46,195 nucleotides of DNA from Bacteroidota bacterium (GCA_027593035.1 JAQCJQ010000005.1:1-46195); one strand, 5' to 3'; positions 26,476 to 35,905 are shown, numbered from the stretch's first letter. Made by a program: numbers and translations. Notes: generated by a model not told the origin, from the sequence alone.

Positions 26476-27765
26476 ATGGAAATGGATCAACAAGCCCACA
26501 ACGACGAATTGGTCGTCGGTCTCGACATCGGAACAACCAAAATCGCTTGCTTCGTCGGCCGAAGAAACGAACACGGAAAAATTGAAATTCTGGGTTACGG
26601 CAAAAGTGAATCCGTCGGAGTTTCACGCGGAGTCGTGGCCAACATCGAGCGCACTGTGGAGTCCATCCGCAAGGCCATCGATGAAGCTGAACGCACTTCC
26701 GGCGTGGCCATCGAGGTGGTCAATGTTGGCATTGCCGGCCAACACATCAAAAGCCAGCAGACCCGTGGGCAGCGCACACGGGATGACTTGGAATCAGAAA
26801 TTAGCAACGAGGACATCCAAGCGCTGATCCAAGACATGTACAAGCAAGTGATGCAACCGGGAGAAGAAATTCTTCACGTATTGCCACAAGAGTATACCGT
26901 CGACAACGAACAAGGGATCAAGGAACCTGTCGGTATGAGCGGCATCCGCTTGGAAGCCAATTTTCACCTCATCATCGGCCAGATTGCCGCCATTCGCAAC
27001 ATCTACCGCTGCATTCAAAAAGCCAACCTCACGGTCGATCAGTTGATTCTAGAGCCTCTTGCCTCCGCTGCAGCTGTACTGAGTGAAGAAGAAAAAGAGG
27101 CAGGTGTTGCCTTGGTCGACATCGGTGGCGGCACGACGGACATTGCCATTTTCCAAGACGGCATCATTCGGCACACAGCGGTCATTCCATTTGGCGGCAA
27201 CGTGTTGACAGAGGACATCCGACAAGGTTGTCTCATCATGAAGAAGCAAGCTGAGCAACTCAAGCAACGCTTTGGATCAGCCATTTCCACAGAAATGAAA
27301 GACAACGAAATCGTATGCATACCTGGACTTCAAGGTCGCAATGCCCGCGAAATCAGTTTGAAAAATCTCGCCGCGATCATCGAAGCACGGATGACCGAAA
27401 TCATCGAGCACGTCCACTTTGAAATTCGAAATTCTGGTTTTGCCGATCAATTGATCGGTGGGGTGGTATTGACCGGCGGAGGATCCCAATTGCGCCATGT
27501 CACCCAACTCTTCCAGTACGTGACGGGATTGGATTGTCGCGTGGGCTATCCGAGTGAGCACTTGGCCGAGGCACCCGATGCCCATGCCACAGCACCCAGT
27601 TTTGCCACCGGCGTTGGCCTTGTCATCAAAGGCTATGACCGTTTGGCTCCTAAAAGCGATTCCATCAAGGCGGATGACATTCGGAAAGATGCCGAAAAAT
27701 CGCAGCACATACGGCTCATTGACAAGCTCAAGAATTATTTCGTCGAAGAAGAAGAGGAAGATTGA
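26476..27765 (+). CDS. ftsA: Division protein FtsA
   Basis: 429 residues, an actin-like ATPase that anchors FtsZ to the membrane. Phosphate 1 motif VVGLDIGTTKIACFVG, phosphate 2 in VALVDIGGGTTDIAIF and the adenosine loop in GGVVLTGGGSQL are present, and the SHS2 insert lies at about 85-165. The C terminus is a short basic-amphipathic segment (RLIDKLKNYFVEEEEED), suitable as the membrane-targeting helix. An ATG at 26482 is an alternative start. It lies 46 bases before ftsZ. Confidence 0.97.
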   Translation: MEMDQQAHNDELVVGLDIGTTKIACFVGRRNEHGKIEILGYGKSESVGVSRGVVANIERTVESIRKAIDEAERTSGVAIEVVNVGIAGQHIKSQQTRGQRTRDDLESEISNEDIQALIQDMYKQVMQPGEEILHVLPQEYTVDNEQGIKEPVGMSGIRLEANFHLIIGQIAAIRNIYRCIQKANLTVDQLILEPLASAAAVLSEEEKEAGVALVDIGGGTTDIAIFQDGIIRHTAVIPFGGNVLTEDIRQGCLIMKKQAEQLKQRFGSAISTEMKDNEIVCIPGLQGRNAREISLKNLAAIIEARMTEIIEHVHFEIRNSGFADQLIGGVVLTGGGSQLRHVTQLFQYVTGLDCRVGYPSEHLAEAPDAHATAPSFATGVGLVIKGYDRLAPKSDSIKADDIRKDAEKSQHIRLIDKLKNYFVEEEEED

Positions 27766-27811
27766 ATCCTTCCCATTCTAAACACCATTTCATTCCCTGA
27801 ATTCTCCCTTC

Positions 27812-29551
27812 ATGAACGATTACAACAATCCATCAGATTCAAAGCCTGCATTGCACGCACCCATTAAAGTCATTGGCGTCGGAGGTGGCGGATCCAATGC
27901 TGTGAACACGATGTTCAGACGCGGCATTACCGGGGTCGACTTCATCGTTTGCAACACCGATGCACAGGCATTGGAAGCGAGCCCCGTTCCGGTCAAGATC
28001 CAATTGGGAGCGACCCTCACCAGAGGTCAAGGTGCAGGCTCGCTGCCCGAAGTTGGGCGCAATGCTGCCATCGAATCATTGGATGACGTCAAGGAATTGA
28101 TCGGAGCAGACACCAGCATGGTTTTCATCACAGCGGGCATGGGCGGTGGCACTGGAACAGGCGCCGCTCCCGTTATCGCACAAGCTGCTCGCGACATGAA
28201 CATCCTGACCGTTGGAATCGTCACGGTTCCCTTCCTCTTTGAAGGTCGCAGAAGAACGGAACAAGCCAGCACAGGTCTCGCCGAAATGCGCGACGCCGTG
28301 GACACATTGCTCATCATCCGCAATGATAAATTGCGAGAACTGTATGGCAACCTCACCATCCGCAAGGCTTTTGCCAATGCCGACGAAATCTTATGTACCG
28401 CTGCCAAAGGCATCGCTGAAGTGATCACATTGACTGGAGAAATCAATGTGGACATGAATGACGTGAATACCGTTATGCGCAACTCAGGCCGTGCCATCAT
28501 GGGATCCGGAACGGCCTCTGGCCAAGGACGAGCGAGCAAAGCCGTCAGTGAAGCTTTGGAATCGCCTCTGCTCAATGACTGTGACATTACGGGAGCCAAT
28601 TTTGTCTTGCTCAACATCACCTTTGGAACAGAGGAGATTCTGATGGATGAGATCATGGAAATCACCGATATCATCCAAGAATCGGCAGGCCAATCAGCCG
28701 AAGTCATCTGGGGCTATGGTGTGGACGAATCCCTTGAAGATGATTTGTGTGTAACGGTCATTGCAACCGGATTCAAAGGACAAGACTTGGATGGCTCAAC
28801 GACCAAGACGGTACCACGAAAAATCATGCTGCTCGATGAGGAGCGTGAAGTCAAAACGCCTGTGCAGCCCGTGAAACAGCAACCATTAGAAGCTGCGTCG
28901 CAAGAACCCTATCTGCTCAACGAAAAAGAAGCCACCGAATCGGCCGCGATCAGCGGATTCACGCATGAAGCAGCAATTGAAACTCTGGACAATTCAGACG
29001 ATACCGGATTGCATTTCAAATTGCTAAAAACCGAGGATGTTGCGGATGAATCGGCTCCTGCCATCGCTCCTGATTTAGGAAATGACGCCCCTGAAATTAC
29101 GGTCTACACTTTGGACAGCGATCCTTTACCGCTCACCTCAGACAAGCCCAACTTGGAAGGCATTCACTTCCAGGAAAAATCAGAGGCACCCAAAGCACCC
29201 AAAGTTCCAAGCACTCCGCCTTTATCGTTTACCGGAATTTCACGCGAATCGGAAGAAACCAGGCAGCCTGCGGCATCATCCCATTCTGCTCCTGCTGATG
29301 AGACGAAGACTTATGTCAATCGAACAGCGCGCATTCAGCAATACACTCGGAAATTGAAGACGCCCGGAGGACTTGCTGATTTGGAAGCTGAACCTGCTTT
29401 CAAGCGCCGTCAAGTTGTGCTAGACGATGTCGACCATTCTTCAACATCGCAAGTCAGCCGGTTCAACCTCAGTCAAGAAATTGATGAAGAAGGGGAAAGC
29501 CATGTTGAGCTGCGCAATGACAACCCATTCCTACACGATAACGTCGATTGA
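27812..29551 (+). CDS. ftsZ: Cell division GTPase FtsZ
   Basis: 579 residues. The tubulin-like core covers about residues 15-330. The GTP-binding signature GGGTGTG is at 111-117, IGVGGGGSNAVNTMF is near the N terminus, and the T7-loop region NVDMNDVNTVM is present. After the core comes a long, acidic, Pro/Ser/Glu-rich linker of about 200 residues, then a conserved-looking tail ending NPFLHDNVD, the probable FtsA-binding peptide. The core is typical. The long linker is common in Bacteroidota. Its TGA lies just before the ATG of the YqeY-like gene. Confidence 0.98.
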   Translation: MNDYNNPSDSKPALHAPIKVIGVGGGGSNAVNTMFRRGITGVDFIVCNTDAQALEASPVPVKIQLGATLTRGQGAGSLPEVGRNAAIESLDDVKELIGADTSMVFITAGMGGGTGTGAAPVIAQAARDMNILTVGIVTVPFLFEGRRRTEQASTGLAEMRDAVDTLLIIRNDKLRELYGNLTIRKAFANADEILCTAAKGIAEVITLTGEINVDMNDVNTVMRNSGRAIMGSGTASGQGRASKAVSEALESPLLNDCDITGANFVLLNITFGTEEILMDEIMEITDIIQESAGQSAEVIWGYGVDESLEDDLCVTVIATGFKGQDLDGSTTKTVPRKIMLLDEEREVKTPVQPVKQQPLEAASQEPYLLNEKEATESAAISGFTHEAAIETLDNSDDTGLHFKLLKTEDVADESAPAIAPDLGNDAPEITVYTLDSDPLPLTSDKPNLEGIHFQEKSEAPKAPKVPSTPPLSFTGISRESEETRQPAASSHSAPADETKTYVNRTARIQQYTRKLKTPGGLADLEAEPAFKRRQVVLDDVDHSSTSQVSRFNLSQEIDEEGESHVELRNDNPFLHDNVD

Positions 29552-29553
29552 CT

Positions 29554-30012
29554 ATGTCCCTATACAGTACCATTTCTGAAGGCATCAAAGATGCCATGCG
29601 CGCGAAGGACAAAGACCGTCTCTCTGCCTTGCGTGACATCAAGAGCAAGTTGATGCTCGAAGCGTCCAAAACGGGAGCTGACGGAGATTCCATTGACGAC
29701 GCCACCGCTATGGCCATTCTCAACAAGCTATACAAGCAACGGACTGAAACAGCGACGCTCTACGCCGAGCAAGGAAGACCCGACCTCGAAGCCGAGGAAC
29801 GGGCACAAGCAGTCGCCATTGAATCGTTTCTTCCGCAACAACTGAGCGAAGCCGAGATTGAACAGCGTGTAAACACCATCCTTGCTGAGATCGGTGCTAC
29901 CTCCATGGCGGATATGGGGCGCGCCATGGGTGCGGCCAGCGCCTCTATGGCAGGACAAGCGGACGGGAAACTGATTGCCACGTTCGTCAAAGCGGCGCTT
30001 CAAAACAACTGA
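29554..30012 (+). CDS. GatB/YqeY domain protein
   Basis: 152 residues from the ATG at 29554, 2 bases after the ftsZ stop; a TTG two codons earlier overlaps that stop. The whole protein is one YqeY domain: MSLYSTISEGIKDAMRAKDK at the start, LSALRDIKSKL, a middle with KQRTETATLYAEQGRPDLEA, and a late MADMGRAMGAASASMAGQADG. The domain is shared with the tail of GatB, the tRNA amidotransferase subunit, and may bind tRNA; the role of the stand-alone protein is unknown. It ends the dcw transcript in many Bacteroidota. Confidence 0.93.
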   Translation: MSLYSTISEGIKDAMRAKDKDRLSALRDIKSKLMLEASKTGADGDSIDDATAMAILNKLYKQRTETATLYAEQGRPDLEAEERAQAVAIESFLPQQLSEAEIEQRVNTILAEIGATSMADMGRAMGAASASMAGQADGKLIATFVKAALQNN

Positions 30013-30065
30013 GTCCTGCGTTTGTTAGAGTATGCTAACCGATACGAAGCATTGCGCATTGCGTT

Positions 30066-30073
30066 TACCTTTG
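30066..30073 (+). promoter_or_regulatory. Candidate -7 element for the YceI gene
   Basis: TACCTTTG fits TAnnTTTG, 57 bases before the YceI start, and would allow a leader of about 50 bases. The same 8 bases occur before the gene at 30924. Confidence 0.4.
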
Positions 30074-30130
30074 TGCTTCACCGAATGTTCTTCTTACGGC
30101 CTTGCAGCCATCGCCTTAAAACACCGAATC

Positions 30131-30817
30131 ATGAAAATCTCTCTCTTTCCGACACTCACGGCCATCGTTATGGCTGGAGCTTTGCTTTCGTGCAATGAAA
30201 CCTCAACCTCCGATGCGACTGCTGAAGCGACTGCTGAAGCGAAGCCTGAAGAAACAGGCGACATCAAAGTGGTCGCAACCCTTTCTTTTGCAGATGGGGA
30301 ATACAACGTGGATGGAGCGGCTAGCACTTGCACTTGGGTGGGCAAAGAAGCCTCTGGATCAAGCCACACGGGTGACATCCAGTTTCACAAAGGCAGTCTG
30401 AGCATTCTTGACAACACCTTCAGCACTGCGTTCATTGGCATCGACATGAACAGCATCAATTGCACCAATTTAGAAGGTGAAGCCAAAGGCAACTTGGAAG
30501 GGCACCTCAAGTCAGACGATTTCTTTGGGACGGATAAGCATCAGTATGCCATGTTGGCTGTAGAGGCCATCAAAACAAAAGAAGGCAGCTCCATGGCTGT
30601 TGGCAAACTCACCATCAAAGACATTACCCAACCCGTTGGATTTCCCATCACGATGACCAAGGACGGTGACGACATCGTTGTGGACGGCACTTTGACGTTT
30701 GACCGTTCGGATTTCGATGTGCGATTTCGTTCTGATAAGTGGTACTCCGATCTCGGAGATAAACTCATTTACAACGACATTACATTGAGTGTTCATGTGG
30801 TAGCACGGCCTGAATGA
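30131..30817 (+). CDS. YceI family lipoprotein
   Basis: 228 residues from the ATG at 30131, which gives a lipoprotein signal with lipobox LLSC and Cys21; the longer open frame upstream has no signal and is rejected. After a low-complexity linker rich in Ala, Thr and Glu, residues about 45-228 form a YceI domain: a lipocalin-like barrel that binds isoprenoids or other amphiphiles in known members. DVRFRSDKWYSDLGDKLIYNDITL at the C terminus is typical, as is TFSTAFIGIDMNSINCTNLEG. It probably sits in the periplasm on a membrane. It has its own -7 match and a strong terminator, so it looks monocistronic. Confidence 0.92.
   Translation: MKISLFPTLTAIVMAGALLSCNETSTSDATAEATAEAKPEETGDIKVVATLSFADGEYNVDGAASTCTWVGKEASGSSHTGDIQFHKGSLSILDNTFSTAFIGIDMNSINCTNLEGEAKGNLEGHLKSDDFFGTDKHQYAMLAVEAIKTKEGSSMAVGKLTIKDITQPVGFPITMTKDGDDIVVDGTLTFDRSDFDVRFRSDKWYSDLGDKLIYNDITLSVHVVARPE
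30215..30238 (+). repeat. Tandem 12-base repeat in YceI linker
   Basis: GCGACTGCTGAA occurs twice in a row inside the YceI gene and encodes the repeated ATAE of the linker after the lipobox. It lengthens the flexible tether and could vary in copy number. Confidence 0.7.
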
Positions 30818-30846
30818 TTCAAGTCATTCACCGCTCAAATTGATTG

Positions 30847-30882
30847 AAAGGACCCAAGCGCTGCATTGCACTTGGGTCCTTT
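30847..30882 (+). terminator. Rho-independent terminator after YceI gene
   Basis: The arms AAAGGACCCAAG and CTTGGGTCCTTT pair perfectly over 12 bases around a 12-base loop, followed by a weak T-rich tract. It begins 30 bases after the YceI stop. The A tract on the other side could also work in reverse. Confidence 0.8.
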
Positions 30883-30896
30883 ATCTTTTGGACCAT

Positions 30897-30904
30897 TACC
30901 TTTG
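30897..30904 (+). promoter_or_regulatory. Candidate -7 element for the gene at 30924
   Basis: TACCTTTG matches TAnnTTTG, 20 bases before the start codon and just after the terminator. A TTG 22 bases upstream lies inside the terminator stem and could serve as -33. Confidence 0.4.
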
Positions 30905-30923
30905 AAAGGCTAGAAGCAAACCC

Positions 30924-31976
30924 ATGCGTTGGACCAACTATTTCACTCATCCTGGAGACAACCGCTACCATGTCTTTGCCTTCAGTGAAGATGAACACGC
31001 GGACGCGTTTCAAAAACGCTTGAATGAAGCTGGTATCGAACACGAGAGGCACCTGGAGTTACTGGATAATCAACCCGGTCGCAGCGATCGCAGCGAATGG
31101 CTGTTTGGCGTACACCGGCAATATTTCAAGCAAGCGTTGGAGGCCAATCATTTGGTTCATGCGCAATACCGAGACAAGTTCATTCCATCGGCCGGAATGC
31201 GCTGGGGCCTGCTCATTGGTACGTTGGCCGTGATTCTATTGGCCCTTGCTGGGGCGTGGACTCAACGAGCGCAAGCACAGGACATGCCCAATGGAAACGA
31301 TTGGCAAATTGCCATCTCCTCGAGTTGGATCGCGCCTTTGCCGCTGCTCGCTGGTGAGTCCATCGCTGTAGAGGAAGATGGATTGGGCCTGGCTTGGACG
31401 CCCACCGGAGGTGGTAGTTTTGGCATGCGTTTGCTCCGCCACTTCCCGTCTGCGTGGAGCCTTGAAACGGGACTCGAAACCATGCGCTCAACCTCCGATT
31501 GGGCCCTGACGTTTCAGCCCGGATTTGACAACGGACAAGCTCCTCCAATCGCTGCTTTATCGGACACCCTTTCGTTGCGCACTTCCCGATACCGGATGCC
31601 CATTTTGGCTCGCACACAGGTCCAACTCACCAACCAAACCCGCCTCACCGCCGCCGCCGGAATCAGCGTGGATTTCTTATTGAGTGACGCCTACACCACG
31701 GGATTTCAATCGGTGGATGCCATTTACAGCGATTACCTCATTGAAGAAAATCGACAGCACCGCGTCACGATGCCGTTGCGGGTTGAATTGGGGTGGGAGT
31801 TTCTTCCGACCCAGAAAGACCGTCCTGGAGTCTACTTCGGAGCGCTTTGGTGGCGCGAATGGAATGCCAATCGTTGGGGCGAAGCCACTTGGACACGTCA
31901 ATTGGAAACAGCCGATGTCCGCTTGTACATGGGACAAGCCGCATTTGCTCTCGAGTGCCGCCTCATCCTGCCTTAA
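30924..31976 (+). CDS. Fusion of a small membrane protein and a predicted outer membrane barrel
   Basis: 350 residues. Residues 1-91 are soluble and begin MRWTNYFTHPGDNRYHVFAF; from memory this resembles small Flavobacteriales proteins of about 110 residues that end in one membrane helix. Residues 92-119 form such a helix but end AQAQ, like a signal peptide. From about 120 on, the sequence has alternating aromatic strands, for example YRMPILARTQVQL and MPLRVELGWEFLP, and ends like an outer membrane barrel of the PorT type. No catalytic motif is seen. If the frame is right, one gene joins a cytoplasmic domain to an exported barrel. An internal start at Met92 (31197) could instead make the barrel alone. 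Its TAA overlaps the stop of the converging nitroreductase. Confidence 0.75.
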   Translation: MRWTNYFTHPGDNRYHVFAFSEDEHADAFQKRLNEAGIEHERHLELLDNQPGRSDRSEWLFGVHRQYFKQALEANHLVHAQYRDKFIPSAGMRWGLLIGTLAVILLALAGAWTQRAQAQDMPNGNDWQIAISSSWIAPLPLLAGESIAVEEDGLGLAWTPTGGGSFGMRLLRHFPSAWSLETGLETMRSTSDWALTFQPGFDNGQAPPIAALSDTLSLRTSRYRMPILARTQVQLTNQTRLTAAAGISVDFLLSDAYTTGFQSVDAIYSDYLIEENRQHRVTMPLRVELGWEFLPTQKDRPGVYFGALWWREWNANRWGEATWTRQLETADVRLYMGQAAFALECRLILP

Positions 31977-32566
31977 ACCGGAGCTTGATCGACCCACTGG
32001 GTCACGTATTCTAAGGGTTTTCGATGGCTCTTGGGCCATCCCTCTTCCGGGTAGCCCATGTAGAAAAACCCCAGCACACGTCCATCTTCAGGCAGACCAG
32101 CAAATGCACGCACTTCATCCAAATGGATCATGGATGGTGTGGACCAAAAACCTCCGATCCCGTGCGCTGTGCAGGTCAAATACATGTTTTGAACGGCACA
32201 CGCCACAGCCAGCATCTCATCCTGCTCGCTGATTCTTCCCGCAGGGTCAGGGACCATGCCAATCACCACCAACGCCGACACACGTTGTCCGCGTCGCTCG
32301 AGCTTCTCGAATTTCGTTGGAGAGAACGCCTCCCCTGCTGCGGTTTTATACCACGACGCTAACTTTGGACCAATGGCCTGCATGCCCTCGTTCACATACG
32401 CCGTGAACCTCCAAGGCTGCGTCATGCCATGCGTGGGAGCCCACGTCGCATTCGTTAACGCCAACTCAACGATTTCGCGATGGACTTTTCTTTCGGAAAA
32501 TTTTTCTGGCGAGAGACTTCGGCGGTCTCGAATCAAATCGGTCACCTCGGATAAATTGTGTCGCAT
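31973..32566 (-). CDS. Nitroreductase family protein
   Basis: 197 residues from the ATG at 32566, giving MRHNLSEVTDLIRDRRSL, the usual start of the family; the longer frame upstream is rejected. FMN-dependent enzymes of this fold reduce nitro compounds, quinones or related substrates with NAD(P)H as homodimers in the cytoplasm. Visible traits are the Arg-Arg-Ser FMN phosphate contact near residue 15, NATWAPTHGMTQPWRF, and the late GIGGFWSTPSMIHLDEVRAF segment, then GYPEEGWPKS. The substrate is not predictable. It converges on the fusion gene and is divergent from the M28 peptidase. Confidence 0.92.
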   Translation of the reverse strand: MRHNLSEVTDLIRDRRSLSPEKFSERKVHREIVELALTNATWAPTHGMTQPWRFTAYVNEGMQAIGPKLASWYKTAAGEAFSPTKFEKLERRGQRVSALVVIGMVPDPAGRISEQDEMLAVACAVQNMYLTCTAHGIGGFWSTPSMIHLDEVRAFAGLPEDGRVLGFFYMGYPEEGWPKSHRKPLEYVTQWVDQAPV

Positions 32567-32683
32567 GGGAGAATTAGTGAGAATGAAGAGCAAACCAAAG
32601 GACCAAGTTAAGGACAGCGCGCAAGGCAAAGTAGCTCAACTCACAGGCATGCATGGCCTTGCAATTTGTGCTACTTTTCGACC

Positions 32684-34099
32684 ATGAGATGGATGAACCT
32701 TTTTTGCGCGTTGGTCTTTTTTAGCCCCAACATTTTTGGACAATCAGCCTCTGACTCCAAGGACAGTCTCTTGATCCGAAGTCTTTATGATGATGTCCTG
32801 CTCAACGGGCAAGCCTATGAGAACCTCCGAACCCTCACAAAAGACATCGGCCACCGCTTGAGCGGTTCTGAGAGCGCGGGAAAAGCCATGCAGTGGGGAG
32901 CTGAGGTTATGCGATCCTACGGTGCGGATAATGTGAGCATCATGCCCGTGATGGTGCCCCATTGGACCCGCGGGAGTGTGGCCAATGCCACAGCACGTTG
33001 GGGCGATGGACAGGAGAAGGCGCTTCACATTACGGCGCTCGGTGGTTCGGTCGGCACCGATCCGAGTTCTACGTTGCAGGCTGGCGTTACCGTCGTGAAG
33101 CAATTGGCGGAGTTGAAGGACCTCCCGTCTGACCAAACGCAAGGACGCATCGTGTTATTCAATCGCCCCATGGACCCTGTGCAAATCAACACGGGCTCAG
33201 CCTACGGTGGAGCCTACGATCAACGTGGCAATGGAGCGAGTGCAGCGGCGGCCGTCGGCGCTCGCGGTGCCTTGGTCCGTTCATTGACACACGCTTTGGA
33301 TACGTTGCCCCACACCGGCGCAATGCGCTACCAAGAAGAGATTGATCGAATCCCCGCCGCAGCCATCTCAACGGTCGATGCCGCCTGGTTGGCGAAGGCC
33401 ATTGAGCAATTTCCCGATTTAACAGTGCAGCTGGAATTGGATTGCCAAGCATTTGACGACGTCGAGCAAGGCAACGTCATTGGCACGTGGTACGGCACGG
33501 AATTGCCAAATGAAATCATCACTTTGGGTGGGCATTTGGATTCGTGGGACATTGGCGAAGGAGCGCACGATGATGGAGCAGGCGTCGTGCACACCTTGGA
33601 GGTGCTCCGTGTTCTCAAAGCCATTGGCTATCAGCCGCGCCGCACCTTGCGCTTCGTGCTGTTCATCAATGAAGAGAATGGCAACCGCGGTGGCATCACG
33701 TATGCGGAGAAAGCCAAGGAAGAAATGGAGGAATCGGACTGGGTGCATGTCGCTGCTTTGGAATCAGACGCTGGCGGATTCGTTCCCCGGGGATTTCGAA
33801 TCGACGCCTCTGATGAGGTGACAAACCTCATGCGCAGCTGGACCGATCTCTTTGACCCGTACAACATCCACCAATTCAAACGAGGGGGAGCGGGTGTGGA
33901 CATCTCCCCGCTCAAGGAGCTGACACCACGACCAACCTTAGTCGGTCTGAGCCCGGATGGCCAGCGCTATTTTGATTTCCATCACAGCGCGCAAGATGTT
34001 TTTGAAAACGTGCACAAACGGGAATTGGAACTCGGAGCGGCTACATTCGCCGCAGCAGTCATGATGTTGGACCAACACCTGCCCTCTCCAACCAATTGA
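32684..34099 (+). CDS. Secreted M28 family metallopeptidase (carboxypeptidase Q-like)
   Basis: 471 residues from the ATG at 32684, which gives a signal peptide ending IFGQ; a TTG upstream is unlikely. A PA-like insert spans roughly residues 120-250. The peptidase core has the zinc ligands and catalytic residues expected for M28: H284 and D286 in GGHLDSWDIGEG, H295-D297 in AHDDGAG, E330-E331 in NEENGNRGG, the Asp of ALESDAGG, and H433-H434 in DFHHSAQD. Members are di-zinc aminopeptidases or dipeptidases acting outside the cytoplasm. Placement in the periplasm or beyond follows from the signal peptide. It converges on the first VCBS gene with a 9-base gap. Confidence 0.93.
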   Translation: MRWMNLFCALVFFSPNIFGQSASDSKDSLLIRSLYDDVLLNGQAYENLRTLTKDIGHRLSGSESAGKAMQWGAEVMRSYGADNVSIMPVMVPHWTRGSVANATARWGDGQEKALHITALGGSVGTDPSSTLQAGVTVVKQLAELKDLPSDQTQGRIVLFNRPMDPVQINTGSAYGGAYDQRGNGASAAAAVGARGALVRSLTHALDTLPHTGAMRYQEEIDRIPAAAISTVDAAWLAKAIEQFPDLTVQLELDCQAFDDVEQGNVIGTWYGTELPNEIITLGGHLDSWDIGEGAHDDGAGVVHTLEVLRVLKAIGYQPRRTLRFVLFINEENGNRGGITYAEKAKEEMEESDWVHVAALESDAGGFVPRGFRIDASDEVTNLMRSWTDLFDPYNIHQFKRGGAGVDISPLKELTPRPTLVGLSPDGQRYFDFHHSAQDVFENVHKRELELGAATFAAAVMMLDQHLPSPTN

Positions 34100-34108
34100 A
34101 GGCGTTGA

Positions 34109-35905
34109 TCAAGGACAATCCAAGTTGAAGTCGGTCAATAGAATGAGCAAATCGAAGATGTTGATGAAGCCATCGTTATTGATGTCGTGAGGACACGGGT
34201 CATCAGTTGGCACCAGCACACATAGCAATAACTCAGCATCCCATACGGTCCCAAAACCGCACATTCCCGGGTCCGTAAGGCAACTAAAATCACAACTGCC
34301 GTCATCCTCCATGGCCACGTCATTGTAGTTGCAAGCCTCCTCATACGTACAGCCCAAACAAGGCTCAGGACAGTCCGCTGCGAATGGGTAGAAAAAGCCT
34401 CCGTCTTCGATCACAACGATGTGCTCATCCAACGCCACATCGTAGAGCGTATTGACGATCCCAGACGGCCAGGATACCACTACAGAATCGATTGCCGTTG
34501 CACTGCCCAAACCAAAGTGCTCCCAAGCACTGTTCTGCCCAAGGTAGCTTTCACCTGCGAATCGGACATGGTACTGCATATCTCCACCAGCCCAAACATA
34601 TATTTTCGCTCCGATTCCATCAAAGTTGCTCACGGTACCTTCAGTCGTCACTTTGATCCAATGGTTGTCGTTGGGAGTTCCCTGAAGCATTTGAGCATAT
34701 TGACCAACGCGGTTTGATACCAAATCGGGAAACCCATCCATATTGAAGTCACCCACAGCCGTGGCAAAGGACAGGACATTGTTGTCTGAGAAATCCGACC
34801 CCGCACTGGTAAAAGCCCCACCGTCGTTGTAAAAAAGGCGATCGGGGTGGTCTGTATAGACCGACATCACTTCTGGATAATTCGTGAACACACTGTACCC
34901 CGTGGCTACATGCAAATCCTCGTACCCGTTGTTATCGACGTCCAACCAACTGGCCCCCCAACACACATCATTGACTTGGACACTATCGTTTGGCGTGAAA
35001 TCCAACTCCGGATGCTGAATGGAGAAATTGCCTTCATCGTTCACGAGCAGCCAGTTTCCATCTAAAGCAAATGCCGTCAAATAAATATCCTGGTACCCGT
35101 TGTGATCGAAATCCGCAACCGAACCTGACATGCAGTTGATCATGATGTCCAGGCCAAAATCACTTGCATTTTCCTGAAAAGAAAAAATGGCATTAGGAGG
35201 CTGCTGTTCATAGAACTGATTCGCGTATATCAAACGATCTCGAATGATGTGCAAATCGAGTAAATCGTCTTCATTGAAATCCACCCACATGCTTTGGAAG
35301 CTCTGAATTCCAAATTCATCAACACCTTCAACTTCAGCCACATCTGAAAAGATGGTATTGCCTATGCTCGCGCTCCCCAAATTTCGATAGAGTTCGTTGA
35401 ATGGTACGTCGTCCGTCCAAGACGTATAGTTTGAAATATGCAAATCTAGAAAGCCATCGGCATCGTAATCTCCGAAAGCCGCCCCATAACTTTTGGAAGG
35501 ATATTGATCAAGCCCTGATGAACTCGCAATTTCGGTGAAGCCCGCATTTCCGTTGTTGAGATAAAATCGATTCGGAGCCAATCGATACCCCACAAACAAA
35601 TCCCGATCTCCGTCATTGTCGATGTCTCCCCAAAGGACCATCTTGGCCTCATAGGGATGACTTGGTAGGTTGAGGTCGATCGGAATAAACCCTCCTCCGG
35701 TGCCCTGATAAAATTTCAAGTCCCCCTCAAAATTGGCAAAAGTCAGGTCGTCGATGTAATCGCCTGTAAAATCTACAAAGCTCACCCCGGCACCCAAATA
35801 CCCGCCAAAGTGATTCGTTTCCAACACCACCTGGCTACTGACATCAACCAACTGTGAAAATGCAAGACTCGGCAAAAACGCCAAAGCCAGCAGCAATTGT
35901 GTCAT
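34109..35905 (-). CDS. Secreted VCBS/ASPIC-UnbV protein, paralogue 1
   Basis: 598 residues from the ATG at 35905, which gives a signal peptide ending AFSQ; longer starts reach back into paralogue 2 and lack one. FG-GAP/VCBS repeats with calcium-type loops (DFTGDYIDDL, DIDNDGDRDLFVGY, DYDADGFLDLHI, DFNMDGFPDLVS) form a probable seven-bladed integrin-like propeller to about residue 400. An ASPIC/UnbV domain follows (NFDGIGAKIYVWAGG). Then come one GCT module (34288-34358) and a Cys-bounded EF-hand-like tail to the stop. Ligand and function are unknown; surface binding or adhesion is inference. It lies 56 bases after paralogue 2. Confidence 0.88.
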   Translation of the reverse strand: MTQLLLALAFLPSLAFSQLVDVSSQVVLETNHFGGYLGAGVSFVDFTGDYIDDLTFANFEGDLKFYQGTGGGFIPIDLNLPSHPYEAKMVLWGDIDNDGDRDLFVGYRLAPNRFYLNNGNAGFTEIASSSGLDQYPSKSYGAAFGDYDADGFLDLHISNYTSWTDDVPFNELYRNLGSASIGNTIFSDVAEVEGVDEFGIQSFQSMWVDFNEDDLLDLHIIRDRLIYANQFYEQQPPNAIFSFQENASDFGLDIMINCMSGSVADFDHNGYQDIYLTAFALDGNWLLVNDEGNFSIQHPELDFTPNDSVQVNDVCWGASWLDVDNNGYEDLHVATGYSVFTNYPEVMSVYTDHPDRLFYNDGGAFTSAGSDFSDNNVLSFATAVGDFNMDGFPDLVSNRVGQYAQMLQGTPNDNHWIKVTTEGTVSNFDGIGAKIYVWAGGDMQYHVRFAGESYLGQNSAWEHFGLGSATAIDSVVVSWPSGIVNTLYDVALDEHIVVIEDGGFFYPFAADCPEPCLGCTYEEACNYNDVAMEDDGSCDFSCLTDPGMCGFGTVWDAELLLCVLVPTDDPCPHDINNDGFINIFDLLILLTDFNLDCP

